Shown here: one piece after another, positions 46,273 to 57,700 of the stretch | Layout of the letters: every line of letters starts with the position of its first letter | Position numbering within the stretch: position 1 is the stretch's first letter | Source: Owenia fusiformis | Lineage: Eukaryota; Annelida; Polychaeta; Sabellida; Oweniidae | Assembly (NCBI GenBank): GCA_903813345.2 | Contig: CAIIXF020000008.1 | Span: 15,238,822 to 15,302,821 of the forward strand | DNA length: 64,000 nucleotides | Direction of reading: 5' to 3' | Made by a program: the position numbers and the translations under genes | Notes under the pieces: generated by a model | The model's database searches: none | Told to the model about the DNA's origin: nothing | The model's input: only the letters and a program-made list of their open reading frames with translations

Positions 46273-47531
46273 ATGTCATCAAACAGTCAACCAGTGGGGT
46301 TGAGCAATGCCAGAGTTGTAATGCAGCAATGTCTATCAGCTAGGCTTCAAGTGAAGCCACCCTCAGACACCAGTGAAGCTGAATATGTGGAGGTAAACTA
46401 CAATAGTAAACCTACTTCAAGTTCATTAATTTTTGCTGAGCCAGAAATAAAATATTGAAGCCCCCCTCCTTCTACCCTCCTGTACCTAATTTAGCTGTTT
46501 GTACTCGTATATTCCATATTCCCCTCAAGGTTCTCCAATATATAATTTCACCATGTACCCCTATCCAGAGCTCCATGCATTATCTCAATGGCACAGGGTA
46601 ACAGTACACAATATGCAATGGGAAGTACATTGTACTGTTCACACCGGAGGAAAATCAACCCCCAGGAATCGTCCACCACTCTTCCTTGGTACACAGAGAG
46701 TGGGGGCTGGAATTTCTTTTTGGTCAATCCTATTATCTTATCTGCCGCTTTTGTCGTATTGATTAAATATTTGGTACATGCATTTGTTTCTTACATTGTA
46801 GATTGGAAAAGGGCTACTTATCTATCTGTGTTTTCTGAAAGATGCAACTGTTGACATTGTTGACAGAATGGGTAAGTGGGTTCATTTCAGTTGTTTGTTT
46901 TTGGTTGTTTCTATGTTTGATGCATCCGCATAATGACACTTGACTTGAGACATCAACAAACAATGAATATTTTAACTCATTATTATTGTGAAGAACTTTG
47001 AAATTCTTTCTTATTACCTAACTTTTAAGATATATACAATTTGTGCAATTAACATTTTTGTAAAAGCATAGCAATTGAATTATCACTGTTCTTTGAATGC
47101 AATTAACATTTTTGTAAAAGCATAGCAATTGAAATATCACTGTTCTTTGAATGCAAGTTATTGAACATTATAATATTAGCTTACATCGTATTTCCACTTT
47201 TTTAGTGAAGACAATCCTTGGTGTAAAACTTTCTGAATCAGATGATGGAAAATATACTTCAATTCTTGATCTCCCTGGTGATGTACTAATAATACCTCAA
47301 GCCACACTTGGAGGGAAGATCAAAGGAAAGCAAATGCAATACCATGGAAATGTTGCAAAACAAAAGGGCCAGGAACTCTACAGTGCATTTATAGAGCAAT
47401 GTGAACTATCTATGAAATCAAATGCTAAATGTTCGGAGGGAAGTAAATTACTGAAATTCGGAACATATGGGAATAGACAAGTTTTAAGTATAGTGACCAA
47501 TGGACCGTACACTCACCTGATAGAGTTTTGA
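46273..47531 (+). CDS. DTD2: DTD2, D-aminoacyl-tRNA deacylase 2 (ATD)
   Basis: Three exons, 46273-46392, 46802-46871 and 47206-47531, joined by GT-AG introns with matching phases, encode 171 aa. DTD2 (animal-specific tRNA deacylase) hydrolyses mischarged aminoacyl-tRNA; in animals it is noted for removing L-alanine wrongly attached to tRNA-Thr. Motifs seen: [18 protein letters not shown] at the N-terminus, [14 protein letters not shown] at 42-55, [20 protein letters not shown] around 82-101 with the ATD-type PQATL motif in place of SQxTL of DTD1, MQYHGN, and the C-terminal GTYGNRQVL and [11 protein letters not shown] with the Gly-trans-Pro motif. The length is near the vertebrate protein (about 168 aa). 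Cytosolic. Divergent from COA4. Confidence 0.93.
47046..47153. repeat. 53-bp tandem duplication in DTD2 intron 2
   Basis: GCAATTAACATTTTTGTAAA... occurs twice back to back, nearly identical, close to the exon 3 acceptor. Confidence 0.75.
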
Positions 47532-48251
47532 TATAACTTGTAATATATATTTATCACATTTCTGGTATTACAGTTACCCTTATTATTCCACACCTCTCAT
47601 GCTAGAGGTGAAAACGATGGTGAGGGGAGGGAGTCCAGAGACATGATGCAAGACCATATGATGCAAATGTTGTACATGTATGTATAATTCTATTCAGATG
47701 TCACAGTACATGCTTGATTGCAATGATTGTCCATGATTGCACAAGGGAAATTACACTTTAAATTGTTGAGTTCAAAATTTAGTTAAAATTGACAAAAGAA
47801 ATGAGCTGAACTCTCTGACAAAGGTGCACAGATGTACTTGTAGGCCTTTATTTTATATCTGAGATTGTTTAATCCTACAGACTCTGATGTAAGTCAAAAC
47901 TCTTGATAGTCCAACTTAACAAACCTTATCTGTTAATTGAAGGTACTTTTTGCCATTTTCATCAGTATTCTCATCCTGGATATGAATTGGGCATTAGACC
48001 AAATGTCACAAATAATGTATATGAACAATGTGTTTAAAGTATTTATGAATCAGATATTAAATAAATCAGAAAAGTATAATTTTCTTTATTGAAGTTTGTG
48101 GACTCCAAACATTCCCTAGGGGGAATCCTTTTGCACTCATATGACCTGGAAGTGCAGACTGTTCTAGATGGCAATCATCATACATGCTCCTCCCATAGTA
48201 ACGCCCCTTTCACCATTTTCGGAGTAAATCCAGTCATATGTTAATTGATGA
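47532..48251. other. DTD2 3' region and intergenic spacer
   Basis: After the DTD2 stop. An AATAAA at 48060-48065 is a plausible DTD2 poly(A) signal. A compact candidate promoter of the downstream fos-like gene begins near 48252. No other gene seen. Confidence 0.4.
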
Positions 48252-48261
48252 CCATATATGG
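48252..48261. promoter_or_regulatory. SRE-type CArG box CCATATATGG
   Basis: Perfect CC(A/T)6GG, the SRF binding consensus, about 540 bp upstream of the Fos start codon. Vertebrate c-fos promoters carry such a serum response element. Binding here is inferred. Confidence 0.55.
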
Positions 48262-48457
48262 TCAAAACTACTACGTTCTATACTATGTTAAAAAACTATT
48301 GTTAATTAACAAAACAACTAGATTTCAAACTTTTTATTACGTTTCAGTTTTATACACAATGAAGGTTTCATTGACATTTTTTGAAAAAATCATTTTAATT
48401 CCGAGATATTGATGGGAAATCCCTTGAATATGTAGAGGATTGATTTTCCAGTGAATT

Positions 48458-48465
48458 TGACGTCA
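48458..48465. promoter_or_regulatory. CRE palindrome TGACGTCA
   Basis: A perfect 8-bp CREB/ATF site about 325 bp upstream of the Fos ATG. A CACGTG E-box follows at 48472-48477. Confidence 0.55.
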
Positions 48466-48516
48466 GAATACCACGTGACTCGTAGTAAACGTTGATTGGT
48501 TAAAAGTTTAGAAGTA

Positions 48517-48523
48517 TGAGTCA
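48517..48523. promoter_or_regulatory. AP-1 site TGAGTCA
   Basis: A perfect 7-bp AP-1/TRE site about 270 bp upstream of the Fos ATG, which could allow autoregulation by Fos-Jun dimers. ATTGGT (inverted CCAAT) lies at about 48495. Confidence 0.5.
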
Positions 48524-48788
48524 TCCTTAGTCATACAAATAAATTGACCGAGGAGTTTCCCAATCATTTTCAAAAAGACAGCGATGAAAGGGCTCGATTT
48601 AGCTCGGTCAGAAGATTAAACTGAACAATTTAAGTTTGTAAACATAGCGATTGACTTAAAGAACGCGGAAGTACTACCACATAATACGGACTATAAGCTG
48701 AAGTCACATAGTACGACGATTAACTTAGAGAAAGTTTTGCCGGGAAACTCCAACGTTTTTTGGATTTCTGACACTTGATTTGGTTTTC

Positions 48789-51700
48789 ATGATTTTGACA
48801 AATATGTACAATAACAACCCGACAGCGAATCTATCTCACTATCCATCGGGTGGACCCGCTCCTGGCTACCAACCAGAGTATGATATGAAGACAACAGCGC
48901 AGACTGGAGGATATGATGTTCCACAGGATCTTTCAGTAAGTTTTTATGAATCATTATGAAAATTCAAGACATCCTTGAATTCATTTTTGTTGGACCTGTA
49001 CAATTTCAAATTGTACTTTCACTTTATATTGTATTGTATTCCTAAGTGCTGAAGATTGACTTAGAAAGGTGTTGTCGTGCCATTCCCTTCGGAACTAATC
49101 AAGTTTGCAACGAAAGCCTTACGAAATATCATAAACAAAGCAACAAAAGTTTTAAAGTATCCTACCAAGACAAGATGTTACTATATGTAAGATTTCATTT
49201 TTGGAATTTCGAATTTATCATTACACCAAAATCATCACAGTGTAACGAGTTACCTTCTTGTTTATTTCAATATCAGGAATCAGGGGCGGATCCAGGATTT
49301 TGTGTTAGGGGGGGGGGGTGTGATAATAACTGTTAGCGAAGAGTCAAATTTTGTAAAAAGCGATGAGGCAAAACACAAATTTTCTGACTTTTTAGGGGGG
49401 CATGTGCCCCCACGCCCCCGTCTAGATCCGCTGGTGGGAATGATTTTGTTATGCAAAGTGGATGGTAAAGGTAATTTTGTGAAAAATCTTTTTTTAGCTG
49501 TCATATCAAAAATTTGCATAGCTGATTGGGAAAGGAGTTTAGCAGACATACAATGAATTATATGTAGAAGTCTGTGCAAAACTTTATCCTTTTAGTCACA
49601 GAGAATTTCAGTCTCAAAGACTTCGATAAACTATATTGACTATTTGGCCATAATAATATGTGACAATAATTGGACATGGCCAGATTACAATATTTTGTGT
49701 CTGGATTATGGATGTTGTCTTTTCCATTTCTTTCTATTGCAGATATACATGTAAAAAAGATAATTTTCTCATACTCAGAAATGGTTTCGCTTGAATGAAT
49801 TCTACAAGTTAACGTTTATGTGATGAACACTGAAATATAAATATTATATCTCAAATCAAGTTACTCCACATCGCCAGCATACATGTATATCCAATGAATG
49901 AAGTAAGATTATGCATAAAGTGCATGGTATGAATATTGTTTGCCCATTAATTGCTGAAAGTGAAAATATATGTAAAAATATCCAGGGTTTATACTATTCC
50001 CTTCATAGCTTTACGTGAAAAATATGTAGGTTTATTTTTTGTTGTTGAATTTTCAATATTAATTGCGAAATTAAAGTGAAAAAGCTCTGATATATTATTC
50101 ATATACGTGTTCATGATAATCCATGTCCCTATCAAGTATTAAGGCCACATTCACATCTATTCATACTGTATAAGATAATATGCTTTATTTTTGTGCCAGA
50201 TGGTGTTTCCAATATTTCCTACAAATGTGTGTAGGGTAGCTACTGCAGCTTATATTTAGTAACCATTGCAAAATATAATCAGTTTGCGAGCTTTGTTCAA
50301 ATGATTTTTGCTATTCTGCCAACTGTTCCATTTTTGATTAAAATAATAAGGTTACATAACTTTTGTTGAAATGTTGATTTGATCTGATTAAATGCCGCTT
50401 CTGCAGTTCTACTGTATTGTGATAAAAATTAGTTGTAAAATTCATAAAATAAAATATTTAAATGTGCCATTTTAGAATAATAACCATATGCATATTTTAT
50501 ATTTTTACTAATGAGTGAATCAATTTTCCCAAATATCAAACATGCAAAATAACCTGGGAAGACCAAAAGCAATTTATTGGTTCAATATGACTGCAGCATT
50601 TTCTCTTCTCTGGGAGTTCAATATTATATGCATGTTGAGACCAATTGGCACACTTCCTAATTTATTCCAATTTATTCCTGATCCCGGGTAAGAGCTATAA
50701 GTGTTCTATGGTTTCATTTTGTGGATTGAATCACTGGTTTATTTTGGTTTCTATGCATCATCATGGCAACAAAATTGATGAATTATGATAACTGACCATG
50801 AATATGATGTTTTTATGAAAAAAGGTTTTCGTGAATTATTTAATTACATTTATGGAAGCATTTATTTCCTAAATTGATCATTACATTTTTCTCACATTAA
50901 ATGTATTATAAATTAAAGAAGGGGTAACATCAAAAAAATAGAAAAAATACAGTACAAGCCCCACTCCCCCCCCCCTCCACCCCACTTGAGTAAAAAAAAT
51001 ACAAATGGCAGTCTGAACTTGATCATATTTCAAATTATTGTGCTGAATCTTTAGCTTCTTGGATGGAAATAAAATCCAGAAATAAAATTTTCATCAGTGA
51101 CCATGGCCTTCATTTTATTATACCATACCACATTTTTAAAATGGAGAGAAATCTGACCTCCAAATATGTGGTTAAAGTATTGGTGGTATGTTAAACTGTT
51201 GGTGGCAGGCATAAAGCTTTAATTATAATCATGTCCCCCATACTTGTGGTCAGAAATCCTTATAGTTATGAGCAGATATAACACTCTGGGCCACTTATAC
51301 AGCATGGGCTGATCCAATAATTACTAACTATAGTGCTTGGCTGAAAGAAAAATAGGCTTAGTGTATACCTTTGTCTGTTTGCTACTTTTATTTAAAAGTT
51401 AATGCTTAACATCATATAGTATTTTCAGTATCATCTGAATTATTATTTAATTAAACAAATCAATTCATTTTTTCTCTTGATAATAAAACTTTCTTGCTTG
51501 ATGTTTATTTTTGGTAATAAAAGCATGATTATTTCATTGCATTGATTTTGATTTGAAAACATTGCTTGGATTAAAACAATTTTGTGGTTAGAACATTCTA
51601 CCCTTATGTTCACATTCCATTATGCTTGGGGTAATGTGAGAATGTCATTGCAAACAATATAAAGCAATATTGGTCCTGGATCTGAGAAATAATTCCACAC

Positions 51701-54700
51701 ACTCAAGCTACTGGAGCTATGTTCCCTTGTGACAAAATATTATATTAAACCCTTCAATGGATTTTTCTGAATGAAGTAAAAAAACTAATTTTAAAGATAG
51801 AAGTTATCAAAGGCAATCTTGGTTAACTTCTAAATATAATATTTCAACATTTTATATTTTTATTATGATTTACTCAAGAGTGACATCTTGACTTTAAAAG
51901 GTCTTCTGAAAACATGTAAAGGAGACAATTTTTCACAAACATTTAACTCTCATCAGGAGTTGATTATTGACTCCTCATTTAAAATTAAATGTTACATCAA
52001 TCAGTTAGGCTTTTATTGCAGTTTAATGGCAGAGCCAGAAGCAATACTGTTGTATTGATTGATTTTTCTCTTGTCAACTGAAAGTGTCCTCCACTAATGA
52101 AAGTTTATAATGATCACATATTTTGCAACTCAGTCTTTGGCATCGCTACAAATATATACAAAAATGAGGCATTTTTTCGAATCATCAACTATTTGTCTAT
52201 TTTGTAATGTCACCACCACAAATGGTGGTATATTCACTATATTGTTACAGTCAATAACTTTTTTGTGGACGATGTCTTTTACGAATGGTAGATGGTGAAA
52301 TTTTGCAAGTTAATGCATGTTGTACTGTATACTAAATACTGAAACAACTAAGCATGTAAATGTAAAAACAACCCACCAACTGCATAAAAAGCTCATACAA
52401 ATAAAATTATAAAGTCATTGAAAGCAGCTAAAAATTTATAGAGCTCGTTAAGATCTTATTGGCATCTGCAAAACTGCTAGACTAATGGCAGATCAAACCA
52501 ATAGGGACTCCCTGTGTATGTATATTGGTTCTTGATGCATGTGCAGAATGGGACTAGACTATATTGATTTCTGTTTGTCACATTATATTACCAGTTATCA
52601 TTAAATGTCTCCTATGCATGTTCTGATATATTGATGTATAGGTTACGGTGACCCTCTTGAAATCATCAGAATATTATTGCAATCAATTTGCTACCAAAAC
52701 ATTTCTTGCTGGTTAAGTAGTGTATGAAAATGTGCAGGATAAATTTGTAGTCTTGCTACAAGCCCCTGTGTGAACCCCCCCCCCCCCCCACTACACACCT
52801 CACAATATGTTGTATTAGTGAAGTAGATACAGGGGGGGGTCCACCTTCTTGAAGCAAGACTAACTCATTTGTAAGCCTGGTCATTGCATTGATCAGTCTC
52901 ATTTCCATGTCTGATTACCTACAATATCCTATCCATACAGTAAAGGACAAATTAGGATGTCTCAATATACCCTGAGTGTTAGAGTCCAGTGTATTAGGCT
53001 CTGAGAGAAATGTTTGAGAGAAATGTTCAGTTTTGATGCTTATAAGTCTAAATGACCCCAAAAGTGCTATTATGATTGGGTAGCTGGATTTGTCAAAGTG
53101 AAGCTTTCTTTTAATAAGCAAACTCAAACTATTGAAAATGGACCCAGATTGAAATTTCAAGGATTCCATTACAGTCATAGACTATCCCAAGCCCCTATTG
53201 TTTTTCTCTCCAATAGATTGATTTTGCCTATTTCACTTAAAAGAGAGCGTCATCTGCACTGGACTCAGCCTTCAGGGCAGTGGATGTTGGATATAAAGTG
53301 AATTTAGTTTATAATGAAGAATTATTTCAGCTATCTATTATTATGAAGAAAATAAAGTATCATTGTGTTTTCAATAAACATATCTTCATTTAATACAGAC
53401 TATGAGAATTATATCTGATTTTAAGAGTGAAGACAAAGTATAGCAGTCTTGTTAAGGGTTATCACTGGCAGTCTTGATGGTTGGCTATCATCATAAATCA
53501 CATCTTGTGGTTAGTTTGATCTTAAACCTTATAACACAACTCAAAAGGAAGGGTTATATATTTCTTTTATTGACTCCTTCTCGTGTTAGTATCTCCAACA
53601 TATAGGTCACCATGTAAATTTTTTTCATGTTTCTTTTGCATACAAGTATACACAGTCATCAGTTATCTGTCAATATATAAAATTAATTACATCTAGATGT
53701 TATTTAACAAACTTGAAAATTGTACAGCATGAATCGATCCCAGAGCCCTGAATTTTAGACAAATGTAAAATGTTTTTCAAATCTTTATGATGTTTTTGGA
53801 AACTGTATGACCTTATGAAATCTTACTATAAGAGTCTTGCTGGGTTAGCAAGCTCTTGCCACTTTAACTTATTTTATAAACATTGGTTTAAAGTTGCAAA
53901 ATAAAACATTAGCGTGTTTCTTGTTAAACTGACTGGCACGTCAAAGAAATATATCCAATATCAAAAAACCAGGTAAAGTTCACATCTAACTAAACAAAAT
54001 ATTTAAAAATCAATGCTCCTCATGGAGTGTTCAAACAGTTTTATTTATGTATTACATGATAAAAGTGGAAAACTAAACTTTTGGATCCATCCTCATAAAG
54101 TAAACTATTTTAGTTTTGTGTTCAGCTTAGATTTCTCTAAGATTTACGTCACCTAAAGTTTTGCATAGAAATTAGCCAAAATACTTAAACACAGGCACAC
54201 TCCATTTGTTTATCAAATTGATTAAGTAATTACAAAATTGTCTTCAAGTGTTTAATGTTCAACCTTAATAGAGACAAGTATGTGTTCTAAGTATAAATCC
54301 AACACTTTCATATTGGTTAGCTTATACAGGGGGTGACCAAAAATAAATAGAACAAGTGCAAAATTGAATGTCAATACTTTCTGGACAACTCTCGTATAGA
54401 AGTGTGTCCTTATTTGCGCATAGCATTACCAAATTCTCAAATATTTGGAAGTGGATGTTTTCTATTGAATGTGGACATTTGAGATAGGGGAGGGCATTCC
54501 TTAATAAATCTGTAGATTTTTGCATCATAATTAATTCTAATAGCTAATTAGGGTAATTAGGGCCACCAGCAAGAGAGGAATGTGATGTTAGTTCAGACAG
54601 GGATGCCAAATTCCAAGAGATCCATTTATGCAGGGTACAAACAATATAAACGCAATAAGTAGAAATATTACTTTGACAAATAACAATCTCTTACATCACA

Positions 54701-57700
54701 TAATCAGTTTCATGCATATAATTGATTTGAAATATCAAAATAATATATGTTTGATTTGAAAATATCAAAAAAAATATTTGTTTGATATTAAATGTTTTGC
54801 TTGGAAAGATATACATCAGATATATATGTGAATTAAGTTGGATTTTGAGGAATCTGCACCCCCTCCATTAAACCTACATCACACACTCTGCTTATAATGG
54901 CTTTCAAAGACCCTTTGTTTCTAACTTTTATCATCCAACATGGTGATACTTTGTTTATTTTTCTGATGAGCATATAATTATTATTTCCGTTCATTTACTG
55001 ATAATCTAATTGAGATTAGGTAACAATATAATCAACGTCAAAGTAAACAAATGATATTGATCAATTATACATCTTCTGAACCTACACATATTTGCAATGG
55101 TATACAGTTGGACAATCTTCTAAATACAGGAAAATAGTGTCGACCAATATATTGTCTCATATTGGTCACTCAGTCATGTTTTTCAAGAATTTCAAAAATA
55201 CATGTCCTTTCAAAAAGGCCTCAAGGTTAAGTCACATGTTGACATGAATTGTTAAACAATGAATTATTTCACTTCCTTGTTCACTCCCTGATTCATTATC
55301 ATTTACTTGTTCATATAAACCTATGTTACTTTTTCCACCCACCCACATTTCTATACTTTCACTTGTGATTCATTAACCTACACAACACTAATTGCATTAT
55401 ATCATTTTTGGAAATCACATTCTGAGGTCACTGCGCTTTATTGCAACAGATCAATATAAGCTTACAAGATCTATTTCCTTTTTTTATTGTTATCTATTAT
55501 TTAGATCATCACAAACTTGGGATTTACTAGAATTTGTATTTAAGCGCTTAGGCAAATGACACAGTCATTTTTGTAAGATTCAAATTGTGGTTTAGTTCAA
55601 ACTGAACAACTTATAAAAGTTTAAGGAACATCTTTGGAGCAGACCACTTTTCATTTCAAGCCATGATGGAAGCTAAACGTTATATGAACAATCATGTATG
55701 TCACATCTGCTATCTAACAATAAAACATCACTCATGGATTATCATTGCTGTTTAGCTGTCTCAACCTACATTGATATTGACACACACTTTTCTAAGTGAA
55801 GTTATGAGTTTTGACTATCCTAGGGCACGGGTCCTAGCCTAGTGGCAAGAGATTTAACCTCTTATAATTAATGTCAAAACTTATTTATTCTTACTTGGTA
55901 TATCTTTAATTGTACTTTGATTTATGATATGTTTGTCTTTATATTTTTAGTTTTCAACAGCGTATGGGTGTACAAGTGGAGCAACCGCAACAACACCCAG
56001 TTTCTCAGCGCAGACGAGCCTGCCAAACTTTGAAGCACCTTTCATTGATCTGCAACCAATCGTTTCAAACAATAACACACAACAAAGCTCTGGGTTTGTG
56101 CCCCCTCTGGTGGAGCCCCAGGGATACAATAATTATGACAATGGTAAAAATTCACAGTGGATGCCACAGCATGCTAATAATCAACATCGAAATGTTGCCA
56201 TGGTGCGTCCAAACATGGCCATGCCACAAATCCGAGGGACTTTCATCAGTCGAAGGCCGCATGATGAAGTAAGTAATAATGTCGAATAATTTTTGATCTA
56301 AGCTCTTGGAACATGGTAACCTTTTTTGCACAAGCTTTCTATTAACAAATCTGCTCAGTTCAGTTGCAGAAATCGTACTTATTGAAAATGTATTACAGCG
56401 TCTAGAGAATGTCACTTTAAATTTTTTTATCATCATCCTAACCTCTTTTAACCCCAATCAAAACCGATAACTCAGCTCAGTTGCAAAAATCAGACAAATT
56501 GAAAAAGTATAACAGTGTCAAGAAAATGTCACTTTGAAATTCTTTTTTTTATCACTATCCTAACCTCGTCTAAACCCAATCAAAATCCTCAATCCCTGTC
56601 TATATTTTTAACCACACATTTTGGTTGGTTTCAATTTTCCATGCCATATGTTGTGTGATGTTCTATGGCACATGACCAAACCACAAACATTGATACCAGA
56701 GAGATTACAAGGACGTAACATCCAGTTTTTTATGAGAAATTAAGAAGGAGGTTTCCCCAGATCAACAAACAAGCTTAAAAAATCAGAAAGGAAAATTACT
56801 ATAAATGCAGTCATACTTTTTATTATACCATTTTCCCATCAATATCAAAAATACAATACTCTACAACATTGAAATGTACTTTGTTTCTTGTGAAATAATT
56901 ATTACACCATATCTCACTGTTATTTCACAAACTTTGGGATTAGGTCATCACTTTGAAAAATAGATATGGATCATCCCTCAGACTGTTAACCTAGTTCACT
57001 GATATCCTAGATCTATTTTAAAAAGTAATTTGTAAGAAACGTTCATGGGTCCCCGGGTAATGAGAGTACATGTGTCCTTGGTATAGATATTAGATATAAG
57101 ATACATTTCTTTATTTTCAGTCCTCAAACTAGGGTTTGAATGGTTACTGCCAAGTTCAATAAAAATAGATGAGTCAAAGTGAAACCAAAACATTGTAATC
57201 TATCTTCATTAGAGTTAAGTTAAGTCAAAAGGCAGTATCTGTTTTACCAGGCACATCTAGGATCATTTTTTCTAGAAAATTGATTTGATTGTGCATGTGC
57301 CTTTTACTTTCAGATCATGCAACTTGGCACAATCATAATTCACAATCATAATTGGCACAATCATAATTCAGAATGGGAACAATCAACAGTGCAAGTTGGC
57401 ACAATCGTTTCTCAATTATTTGAAATCATAGAAAAATATTTCTTGAGTTGACAGATGATTTTATTGAAACTATATGATAAATTGGAAATAACTAGCCATA
57501 AAGCATCAATCTAAGGGAACTATATAAGTTCCGCCTCTTCACGATAATTATTTAGTCCTTTTGAAAATGTCATATTTAGATAAGTTTATTTGCAAATCTA
57601 CTTGAACTCTAGATAGGCTCTGTGTTTACCTGGTTTTAACTAGACAATAAGGGAACTAAACAATCTATCGAAGCACTCAACTAGCAATTCCCTATCACCC

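Noticed and set aside
54322-54540. Possible mariner-type end ACAGGGGGTGACC
   Set aside because: Only one end-like motif was found, with no matching inverted partner or transposase.
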